Assembly: GCA_030145365.1 (NCBI GenBank)
Contig: JAQYVS010000114.1
Span: 1 to 6,332 of the forward strand
Source: Desulfofustis sp.
GTDB lineage: Bacteria; Desulfobacterota; Desulfobulbia; Desulfobulbales; Desulfocapsaceae
Direction: 5' to 3'
Length of the DNA: 6,332 nt
Positions within the stretch are counted from its first letter, which is position 1, and every line of letters starts with the position of its first letter. Under the pieces are notes generated by a model. That model was not told the DNA's origin and did not search any database. It saw only the letters and a program-made list of their open reading frames with translations. Positions 1-5,506 of the stretch are shown here, one piece after another. The position numbers and the translations under genes are program-made.

Positions 1-30
1 CTTTTCAGCCGTGAGGAAGGAAAAAGAATT

Positions 31-954
31 ATGTCATCAACAATACGTTATTTAAATACCAAGGAAGTTGCCCAGCTCCTGCAGATCAACGAAAAGGGAG
101 TGTATACGCTGGTCAGTGAAAAAGGACTGCCAGCGACAAAAGTAACCGGAAAATGGCTTTTCCCGAAACATTTTGTCGAGGAGTGGCTTGATCTTTCCAT
201 CGTTAACGTGCCTGCTTCCGGTAGCGCATCTCTGGAAGGAGGTCGTTTGTTTATCGCCGGAAGCGATGATTTGTTGTTCCAGCGGGCGATTGGACTCTAC
301 AACAATTTGAATCGTGAAAGTGTTGTTTTTTTTGCCAATATAGGCAGCATGGGCGGCCTGCGGGCCTTGAGACAGCGCAGCTGCCATATCGGTGTCTGTC
401 ATTTACTGCAGGATGACAAAGAAGAATATAATTTCCGGTTTGCCGAGCAGGAAATGGGAAGTACGCCGGTTTTTATCAACTTCAGCAGGCGCCAGCAGGG
501 AATCCTGATTGCCAGAGGGAATCCTAAAAATATCAAGGCGATCAATGATCTGGCCTCTGATAACGTGAGGATTGTCAATCGCCCCTTGAATACCGGAACC
601 AGGCTGTTGCTCGACTATGAAATCAGCCGATCTGATATCAGCTCAGATGATATTGCCGGCTATGATATCGAGGTTGGCAGACATCTGGATGCCGGTCTTG
701 CGGTTCTTGGCGGTAGTGCCGATGCGGCACCGGCGATCCGACCTGTAGCGGAGTTGCTCGGCCTTGATTTTCTGCCGTTGAGGTGGGAACGGTTTGATCT
801 TTTAATTAATCGGGACCGATTTTTTGAACCCCCGGTGCAACGATTTATCAATCTCTTGCATGACCCTGCTTTTAAAGAAATTGCGGAAGAATACGTAGGA
901 TACGATCTGTCGGTCTGCGGCAAGATGATCTATCCGGATAACGTAAAATTGTAA
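31..954 (+). CDS. HTH regulator with PBP-like (COG1910-type) oxyanion-sensing domain
   Basis: Probably a cytoplasmic one-component transcription factor that senses tungstate or molybdate and controls the tup genes behind it. Residues about 6-54 form an excisionase/MerR-like helix-turn-helix: YLNTKEVAQLL, then a recognition helix near VYTLVSEKGLP and the wing GKWLFPK. Residues about 71-290 resemble the periplasmic molybdate-binding-like domain of COG1910 (Pfam PBP-like): GSDD at 77-80, GSMGGL at 105-110, IGVCHL at 120-125, NRPLNTGTR at 183-191, then the closing GLDFLPLRWERFDLL segment. There is no signal peptide or membrane segment, so the binding fold acts inside the cell. The ATG follows a purine-rich GAGGAAGG at 13-20. 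The gene ends 20 bp before tupA with no terminator between, so it is the first visible gene of the operon and probably autoregulated. It is not the TunR type (no recombinase-like domain, no TOBE). Domain calls are strong; ligand and targets are inferred from context. Confidence 0.88.
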   Translation: MSSTIRYLNTKEVAQLLQINEKGVYTLVSEKGLPATKVTGKWLFPKHFVEEWLDLSIVNVPASGSASLEGGRLFIAGSDDLLFQRAIGLYNNLNRESVVFFANIGSMGGLRALRQRSCHIGVCHLLQDDKEEYNFRFAEQEMGSTPVFINFSRRQQGILIARGNPKNIKAINDLASDNVRIVNRPLNTGTRLLLDYEISRSDISSDDIAGYDIEVGRHLDAGLAVLGGSADAAPAIRPVAELLGLDFLPLRWERFDLLINRDRFFEPPVQRFINLLHDPAFKEIAEEYVGYDLSVCGKMIYPDNVKL

Positions 955-974
955 TATTAACAAGGAGAACAAGA

Positions 975-1868
975 ATGAGGAAGCACGTACTGTTTTTTAC
1001 AGTAGCTCTGTTGATTTTCACCACAGGTGCAGCTATAGCCAGTGACAAGGTATTGAAAATGTCCACCACCACATCGACCCAGGCTTCCGGTTTACTCGAT
1101 GTGTTATTGCCAGTCTTTAAAGCGGATAGTGGTATTGATGTGAAAGTGATCGCCAAAGGAACTGGGGCCGCGATTCGTGACGGTATGGACGGTAATGTTG
1201 ACGTGATCTTCGTTCACGCCAAGGCGAGGGAAGAAAAATTTGTACAAGATGGCTATGGCACCAAACGCTACGCTGTGATGCACAACGATTTTATCGTCAT
1301 CGGGCCAAAAGCCGATCCGGCAGGAGTTGCTAACACTTCAGATGTATCTGGTGGGTTGAAAGCCATCGCCGACCAAAAAGCTGAGTTCATATCACGCGGA
1401 GATGATTCTGGAACCCACACTAAGGAACAGTTTCTCTGGGAGAAATCAGGAGTAAAGATTGTCGTCAACAAGAAAGAAATCGTTAAAAAAGGGGAGAAAG
1501 TACCGGTTGAATTTACCGAGCCGGCTGATTCTGAAAGCTGGTATCGCTCCATCGGCCAGGGAATGGGTAAGACGCTGACCTATGCCGATGAAAAGGGTGC
1601 CTACACGATGACCGACAGAGGAACGTATATCAAATATAAGTATGGGAAAACGCCTCCGATTGAGCTTGATATCGTCAGCGAAGGTTCGGATGCACTGGCC
1701 AATCCCTATGGCGTTATTCCAGTTAACCCGGAAAAATTCAGTCATGTCCAATACGAGCTGGCTAAAACCTTTGCCGATTGGATTACCTCGGCCCGGGGGC
1801 AGAAGCTGATCGGCAATTACCGGTTGATCGACAAGCAGCTTTTTTACCCGGATGCAATACCGCAATAA
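975..1868 (+). CDS. tupA: Tungstate ABC transporter substrate-binding protein TupA
   Basis: Periplasmic solute-binding protein that captures tungstate and delivers it to the TupB permease. Residues 1-22 are a signal peptide: RKH, a hydrophobic core VLFFTVALLIF, and an A-I-A cleavage site before Ser23. No lipobox cysteine is seen. The mature protein starts with the TupA hallmark STTTSTQ (30-36), followed by KGTGAAI (61-67), DVIFVHA (76-82), HNDFIVIGP (103-111), SRGDDSGTH (140-148), WYRSIGQGMG (189-198) and AYTMTDRGTY; the Thr/Ser and Arg residues in these motifs are the expected oxyanion contacts. Between Trp155 and Trp189 the chain is about 20 residues longer than in the TupA proteins I remember, with a Lys/Glu/Val-rich stretch. 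The start has a good AGGAG at 963-967, 7 nt from ATG. Length (297 aa) is slightly above the family norm because of the insert. The motifs fit TupA better than ModA or WtpA; tungstate rather than molybdate as ligand is inferred from family. Confidence 0.95.
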   Translation: MRKHVLFFTVALLIFTTGAAIASDKVLKMSTTTSTQASGLLDVLLPVFKADSGIDVKVIAKGTGAAIRDGMDGNVDVIFVHAKAREEKFVQDGYGTKRYAVMHNDFIVIGPKADPAGVANTSDVSGGLKAIADQKAEFISRGDDSGTHTKEQFLWEKSGVKIVVNKKEIVKKGEKVPVEFTEPADSESWYRSIGQGMGKTLTYADEKGAYTMTDRGTYIKYKYGKTPPIELDIVSEGSDALANPYGVIPVNPEKFSHVQYELAKTFADWITSARGQKLIGNYRLIDKQLFYPDAIPQ

Positions 1869-1897
1869 ATAGACTATGGTCTGATCGCATCTCCTGT

Positions 1898-1929
1898 GGT
1901 TGCCGAAATGAGGGGTCGTTTCGGCAACC
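1898..1929 (+). promoter_or_regulatory. tupA-tupB intercistronic hairpin, possible attenuator or mRNA-processing element
   Basis: GGTTGCCGAAA (1898-1908) is perfectly complementary to TTTCGGCAACC (1919-1929), giving an 11-bp stem with a 10-nt loop. A run of five T lies at 1938-1942, nine bases beyond the stem, so it is not a canonical intrinsic terminator. It sits 29 nt after the tupA stop and 27 nt before the tupB start. The placement fits partial termination, or 3'-end protection of a tupA transcript, either of which would lower tupB/tupC output. The structure is seen directly; the role is inferred. Confidence 0.7.
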
Positions 1930-1956
1930 CTGGTTTATTTTTAATCTGGTATTGAT

Positions 1957-2661
1957 TTGGAACTACTTGTCGACAGCTTGAAATCGGCGATTCTGCTTCT
2001 GCTATCCCTGGATCCAGAACTGTTTGAAATTGTAGGGGTTTCGCTCAACGTCAGTTTTTTTTCAACCCTGCTTGCCTCGGTACTTGGTTTACCGCTTGGG
2101 TTTATCATAGCCTTTAACAATTTCCGCGGCAAGCGGCTCACCATGACCTGCCTGAATACCTTGTTGGCTCTGCCGACGGTGGTAATCGGGCTGGTTGTCT
2201 ACTCGTTGATTTCAAGACGTGGGGTTTTAGGACCGCTTGAATTATTGTATACCCAGAAGGCCATTATTATCGGCCAGGTTATTTTAATCATTCCACTCAT
2301 CACCACCTTGACCATTGCCGCCATCAGCAGGATTGATCAGCGTTACCGCAATACTGCACTGACCCTTGGGGCGACTTACCAGCAGATGGGCTGGGTTGTT
2401 TTCCGTGAAGCACGTTTTGGTATTATGGCTGCATTGATAGCCGCCTTTGGACGGGTTATTGCGGAGGTGGGAATTTCAATGATGCTGGGCGGCAACGCCA
2501 AAGGATTTACCAGGACCATGACCACAGCTATGGCACTGGAATACGATAAAGGAGAGTTTGTTCTGGCTGTGGCGCTGGGCATTGTCTTGATGGCATGTGC
2601 CTTTGCTATCAATTTGTTGTTTCATCTGTTCCAGGGGCGGCTTAAGTCTGATGCTGTATAG
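1957..2661 (+). CDS. tupB: Tungstate ABC transporter permease TupB
   Basis: Inner-membrane subunit that forms the tungstate channel, presumably as a homodimer with TupC bound on the cytoplasmic side. It has 234 residues, normal for the family, with about five hydrophobic segments near 27-53, 66-85, 101-122, 153-175 and 200-224. The cytoplasmic EAA-like coupling loop, which contacts the ATPase, is near 133-171 (TALTLGAT, FREARFG, FGRVIAEVG), followed by the family motif MLGGNAKGFTRTMTTA. LALPTVVIGLVVY (70-82) is also typical of TupB. The start is unusual: an in-frame TAA at 1942 rules out anything further upstream, and the only common start codon before the first conserved residues is TTG at 1957, with no visible Shine-Dalgarno. 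The next in-frame TTG at 1978 would remove seven residues. Weak initiation plus the upstream hairpin suggests low expression relative to tupA. Confidence 0.93.
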   Translation: MELLVDSLKSAILLLLSLDPELFEIVGVSLNVSFFSTLLASVLGLPLGFIIAFNNFRGKRLTMTCLNTLLALPTVVIGLVVYSLISRRGVLGPLELLYTQKAIIIGQVILIIPLITTLTIAAISRIDQRYRNTALTLGATYQQMGWVVFREARFGIMAALIAAFGRVIAEVGISMMLGGNAKGFTRTMTTAMALEYDKGEFVLAVALGIVLMACAFAINLLFHLFQGRLKSDAV

Positions 2662-3676
2662 GCTGAACAATGTGGTCAGGCGGTTTGGCTCCCGGACTGT
2701 TCTGGAAATTGATCAGCTTACTTTTGAAGCACGCAAAGTGTATGCACTGATAGGTCCGAACGGGGCTGGAAAAACTACGCTGCTCAACCAACTGGCTTTT
2801 CTCGACCAACCCAATTCAGGTGAAATCAGTTTTCGATCAGAGCCGGTACGTTACGAGCACAGTGTTTTAACCCAGCTGCGCCGAAAGGTGGTTCTGGTGG
2901 ATCAGAGCCCAATTCTTTTTTCGGGAACCGTCTGGAAAAACATCGAGTTTGGCTTGAAGGTCCGCAAGATTCCTAAAAAAGAAAGGACTCTTAAGATAGA
3001 ACAGGCTCTGGAGCGGGTGACCATGTCGGATTTTGCCCATACAGATGTGCATGGGCTGTCTGGTGGAGAGGTGAAGCGGCTGGCTTTGGCCCGAGCCCTG
3101 GCTTTAGAGCCCGAAGTCTTACTCTGTGATGAACCGACCGCCAATGTTGACCGTGAACATCAGGAGGTTATTTTAAAAATTCTTGCCCATGCCAATAGTA
3201 TCCAAAATACCACGGTTATTTTTTCCACCCACTATCTATCTCAGAGTAGACGACTTGCCCATCATACCCTGCTTCTTCAAAACGGCAGATTGTCAAAGCA
3301 TCTGGAAGAAAACATTTTTTCCGGCAGAATTGTAAAACACGGTGATACTTTGATGATTCGGATGGGTGATGTGCATCTTATCGAATTTACTGATCCCGAA
3401 AATCCAGTAAAAGAAAACGAGCAGGTTCGGATGCATATTGATCCTGAGCGATTGAAGCTTGCAGCTGGAGAAGATGAGATCAAGGCGGGCCAAACTTCGT
3501 TAACCGGCCGAATTCAGTCAATCAGTCAGGAAAACGGGAAGATCAGAATTGTTATTGATATCGGTATGTTGTTGCAGGTTATGATGAAGGCTGATGTTTT
3601 TATTGACCGGCCGTTTCAGGTATTGCAGCCGGTTGAGGTGGTCGTACCAAGGCAGAGTGTGTATGTTATTTCCTGA
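2651..3676 (+). CDS. tupC: Tungstate ABC transporter ATPase TupC with C-terminal TOBE/Mop-like domain
   Basis: Cytoplasmic ATPase that powers TupB. With the ATG at 2651 the protein is 341 aa. Nucleotide-binding motifs are all present: Walker A GPNGAGKTT (35-43), Q-loop Gln85, signature LSGGE (136-140), Walker B VLLCDE (156-161) with catalytic Glu161, D-loop ANVD (164-167) and H-loop His194. Residues about 225-341 form an extra OB-like region: a first half ending in VRMHIDPERLKL, then a TOBE/Mop-like half (TSLTGRIQSIS, VIDIG, VVPRQSVYVI) of the type that binds molybdate or tungstate in ModC and ModE relatives. The frame is open back to ATG 2597, but that adds 18 non-family residues inside tupB, so I prefer 2651. 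This start overlaps the tupB stop by 11 nt, implying translational coupling; only a weak GGGGCGG lies upstream. The gene ends 7 bp from the convergent small gene. Confidence 0.94.
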   Translation: MLYRLNNVVRRFGSRTVLEIDQLTFEARKVYALIGPNGAGKTTLLNQLAFLDQPNSGEISFRSEPVRYEHSVLTQLRRKVVLVDQSPILFSGTVWKNIEFGLKVRKIPKKERTLKIEQALERVTMSDFAHTDVHGLSGGEVKRLALARALALEPEVLLCDEPTANVDREHQEVILKILAHANSIQNTTVIFSTHYLSQSRRLAHHTLLLQNGRLSKHLEENIFSGRIVKHGDTLMIRMGDVHLIEFTDPENPVKENEQVRMHIDPERLKLAAGEDEIKAGQTSLTGRIQSISQENGKIRIVIDIGMLLQVMMKADVFIDRPFQVLQPVEVVVPRQSVYVIS

Positions 3677-3704
3677 GCCTTTTTTATAACGGTGACTCAT
3701 TTTT
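3674..3704 (+). terminator. Weak candidate terminator of the tup operon
   Basis: TGAGCC at 3674-3679 can pair with GACTCA at 3694-3699 (four pairs, one mismatch, one pair) around a 14-nt loop. It is followed by five T at 3700-3704, with a further T6 at 3680-3685 inside the loop. It begins within the tupC stop codon and overlaps the 3' end of the convergent gene. The stem is short, so this may be chance; no better terminator is visible between the two convergent units. Confidence 0.25.
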
Positions 3705-3905
3705 ATGGCTGGTACGAAGGAGCGGTTTCTCCTTTCTTGCCTCTACCATACGACGTAATTGTTCGCATTCTGCCGTCGCTGTTCGCAGTTCCCGGCGTAC
3801 CAGCTCTTTGCCGGAAAGATCTGCTTTTTCAAGTTTTTCCTGAAGCTTATGAACCTTTTGCTGAGCCTGGTAAAGTTCAATAGCGAGGGCTTTGATGACC
3901 ATCAT
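3684..3905 (-). CDS. Small charged coiled-coil protein, unknown function
   Basis: A 73-residue soluble protein. I do not assign a function, but it looks real. Residues about 6-56 are rich in Glu, Lys, Arg, Gln and Ala with heptad-like spacing of Leu/Val/Ile (IELYQAQQKVHKLQEKLEKA, then ELVRRELRTATAECEQLRRMV), predicting a helical coiled coil, perhaps a hairpin broken near LSG (30-32). The C-terminus is polar. An AGGGAG precedes ATG-ATG; its spacing is 3 nt from the first ATG and 6 nt from the second, so the true start may be 3902. It begins 31 nt after the J-domain gene stop on the same strand, so the two are probably one operon and the products may interact (inference). The upstream frame is open back into the J-domain gene. 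Its stop lies 7 bp from the tupC stop, on the opposite strand. Confidence 0.72.
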   Translation of the reverse strand: MMVIKALAIELYQAQQKVHKLQEKLEKADLSGKELVRRELRTATAECEQLRRMVEARKEKPLLRTSHKNESPL

Positions 3906-3936
3906 GTTCTCCCTGGTTGTGCGTTGAGACGACCAT

Positions 3937-4962
3937 TTAAGCTGCTCTGCCGCTTTTTTTCCTCGTCAACAGTGATGCATAGGCGGCGTTGAGTTCGATA
4001 AACTCCTCATGGTCACCGCCACTGTCCGGGTGCAGCTCCTTGGCCCGTTTCCTATAGAGTCGGGTCAGTTCCTTCCTGTTCATTTTCTGCAGTTCCGGCC
4101 ATTTTTTCTTGAATGTTTTGACTACCTGGTCGGTACTGACCGTGGGTTTTTTATCGGGCCAGGAAAAGGCACGGTGTCTGCCCATGAACTCTCTGAGGAA
4201 ATCATCGAAGAGTGATCGTTTTCCATAGCCATGATCAAAAAACATGATCATGTAGCGAACAAGATGATCATGCAGCGAGCTTAATTGTGAATGGGTTGCC
4301 CAGAATGTTTTGTCGCCATTGAGATTGCAGATATCTTTTATGAAAAAATCAGCAATATCGATCTGATTCAGCGCTTCAGGCATGGTAACGGAGAAGGATT
4401 CTCCGAAATGTTGTTGCAGATCAAAGATGGCAAAGACATAGGTTTTTAATTCGTTAAACTGCAGATCCCTTTCAAGATTTAAAAAATAAAACTCCCGTTC
4501 GTCACGACATTTTCTTAACAACGGCCGGTAGAGTTTCGGATTCAACCTGAAAATCCTGCTTTGATCTACAGCTCCATAACGCAGATAGTAAAGTCGTCTT
4601 CGATCAAAGAGATGAATATCTTTTTCGATCGCTATCCGGTCTGTTTCAGACAGGGGTGATACCTGTGCCTTGCCTCGGTATCGAAAAATTTCCAATCGAT
4701 GTTTTTCTTCTTCGGGGAGAAAATCCCATAACAACTCTTCTAAAATACCGGTTGGGTCTTGTTCCGTGCGGTCAGAGATCCGGTCCTCAAGTTCCGAGGA
4801 AAAATAGCAGATATCATCGGTAAGGTGTTCAATATAGCGGCGTGGATCATTTCCCAGGTTGAATACAAGCTGGTAGTGATGATGTCGATTATCGGAGCCG
4901 GGAATCGTTTGCCGGATTTCGTAACGCTTTTCAGTACCTCTGGTGATAGTGGCTAAATACAT
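3937..4962 (-). CDS. Protein with C-terminal J-domain (DnaJ-like) and unknown N-terminal region
   Basis: Probably a J-domain co-chaperone that recruits DnaK to a particular client. The C-terminus is a J-domain: a helix near MNRKELTRLYRKRAKEL, the diagnostic HPD at 311-313 followed by SGGDHEEF, and a final helix ELNAAYASLLTR. The J-domain is terminal rather than N-terminal as in DnaJ, and there is no zinc-finger or G/F region. Residues 1 to about 270 match no domain I can name. They begin YLATITRG...RYEIRQ, include the acidic LWDFLPEEEK and aromatic-rich RRLYYLRYGA, and carry no signal peptide or clear membrane segment. The ATG at 4962 gives 341 aa and starts next to the first recognisable strand; a TTG at 4995 would add 11 residues. 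Neither start has a good Shine-Dalgarno. The coding sequence has a seven-A run eight codons before the stop. It is the first gene of a minus-strand pair. J-domain identity is firm; the role is not known. Confidence 0.88.
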   Translation of the reverse strand: MYLATITRGTEKRYEIRQTIPGSDNRHHHYQLVFNLGNDPRRYIEHLTDDICYFSSELEDRISDRTEQDPTGILEELLWDFLPEEEKHRLEIFRYRGKAQVSPLSETDRIAIEKDIHLFDRRRLYYLRYGAVDQSRIFRLNPKLYRPLLRKCRDEREFYFLNLERDLQFNELKTYVFAIFDLQQHFGESFSVTMPEALNQIDIADFFIKDICNLNGDKTFWATHSQLSSLHDHLVRYMIMFFDHGYGKRSLFDDFLREFMGRHRAFSWPDKKPTVSTDQVVKTFKKKWPELQKMNRKELTRLYRKRAKELHPDSGGDHEEFIELNAAYASLLTRKKSGRAA

Positions 4963-5122
4963 GAAAGACGTGTTTGCGCGTTTGACTGCCGGCAAAAGCG
5001 GACAGGAATTGTTAATTATGGTAAAACCGATACCGTTGAAACCTTAGAGGTTGCCTTAGAGGTTGCAGACAAGAATAAGTATCATACTGGCTTTTACCAG
5101 AATCCGCTAATGGAGGATCGAT
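4963..5122. promoter_or_regulatory. Divergent intergenic region between J-domain gene and DUF6165 gene
   Basis: This 160-bp spacer must drive both flanking units, which face away from each other, unless the right-hand genes are read from elsewhere. On the minus strand a CATAAT (5020-5015) could be a -10 for the J-domain gene, but no good -35 lies at the right distance. On the plus strand TTGACT (4982-4987) has no -10 at 16-18 bp. It also holds a 12-bp tandem duplication. GGAGG at 5112-5116 is the Shine-Dalgarno of the downstream gene. Promoter function is inferred from the layout. Confidence 0.4.
5042..5065. repeat. Perfect 12-bp tandem duplication
   Basis: The unit CCTTAGAGGTTG occurs twice head to tail (5042-5053 and 5054-5065) with no mismatch. 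The unit length is a multiple of three, and in the plus-strand frame of codon 5020-5022 it reads LEVA-LEVA inside a stop-free stretch without a normal start codon. It may be a replication-slippage duplication, a tandem protein-binding site, or a trace of a decayed gene. The repeat is seen; its meaning is not. Confidence 0.8.
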
Positions 5123-5506
5123 ATGGTTATGATTCCCGTCTCCTGGGGGGAACTCTTCGATAAGCTGACGATTTTAGAAATTAAAAAAGAGAGAATCAGT
5201 GATAAACCTAAGCTGACTAATATCAGCAGGGAACTGGATGAATTGCTTGCAGTCAGCAATGCTCATGAACTACCTGACCAGCCCCTGGCCGATCTGGTGG
5301 CGGAACTGCGCAGTATTAACGAGACACTTTGGGATATTGAAGATGACATTCGGACCTGCGAGCGGATGGAAGATTTTTCCAGCAGTTTCATCGAGCTTGC
5401 CCGTTCAGTTTACAAAACCAACGATAAACGAGCTGAATTAAAACTAAGGATCAACCGGCTGCTCGGCTCCGAGCTGGTCGAAGAAAAATCGTACGAAGCA
5501 TATTGA
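5123..5506 (+). CDS. DUF6165 family protein
   Basis: A soluble 127-residue, mostly helical protein that I recognise as the DUF6165 family. The hallmarks are N-terminal PVSWGELFDKLTILEIKKERI (residues 5-25), then KLTNISRELDEL, LWDIEDDIRTCE (near 71-82), FIELARSVYKTNDKRAELK (near 90-108) and the terminal GSELVEEKSYEAY. These conserved blocks span the whole length, so it is complete. The biochemical function is not known to me; family members are often next to or fused with glycosyltransferases of envelope polysaccharide synthesis, and here the next gene is one. GGAGG at 5112-5116 lies 6 nt before ATG 5123, which supports that start over the second ATG at 5129. The stop TGA shares its A with the following ATG (TGATG), so the two genes are translationally coupled. 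Confidence 0.85.
   Translation: MVMIPVSWGELFDKLTILEIKKERISDKPKLTNISRELDELLAVSNAHELPDQPLADLVAELRSINETLWDIEDDIRTCERMEDFSSSFIELARSVYKTNDKRAELKLRINRLLGSELVEEKSYEAY

Noticed and set aside
31..954. Regulator as TunR or ModE
   Set aside because: It has neither the recombinase-like DNA-binding domain nor TOBE domains of those families; the visible parts are an excisionase-like HTH and a PBP-like domain.
1446..1865. 139-aa open frame on the minus strand opposite tupA
   Set aside because: It lies entirely within tupA, has no recognisable domain and is explained as a shadow of a strongly supported gene. The same applies to minus-strand frames at 52-402, 660-923, 872-1156, 1268-1552, 2376-2612 and 2902-3144.
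2597..2650. Longer start for tupC at ATG 2597
   Set aside because: The added 18 residues (Cys/Ser-rich) lie wholly within tupB in another frame and precede the normal ABC ATPase beginning; ATG 2651 with the usual overlap is more plausible.
3692..3992. Plus-strand frames opposite the coiled-coil and J-domain genes
   Set aside because: Low-complexity Phe/Leu/Pro/Cys-rich translations with no ribosome-binding site; they are the complement of Lys/Glu-rich coiled-coil and J-domain codons.
4243..4280. Palindrome CATGATCATG and a near repeat of ATGATCATGTAGCGA 20 bp later
   Set aside because: Both fall inside the J-domain gene in a His/Met/Asp-rich segment; the 20-bp spacing is not in codon register and the copies differ, so they look like chance or codon-driven similarity.
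5018..5047. Leader peptide from ATG 5018 (nine codons, MVKPIPLKP)
   Set aside because: There is an AGGA about ten bases upstream, but no hairpins or codon bias typical of attenuator leaders; too short to support.
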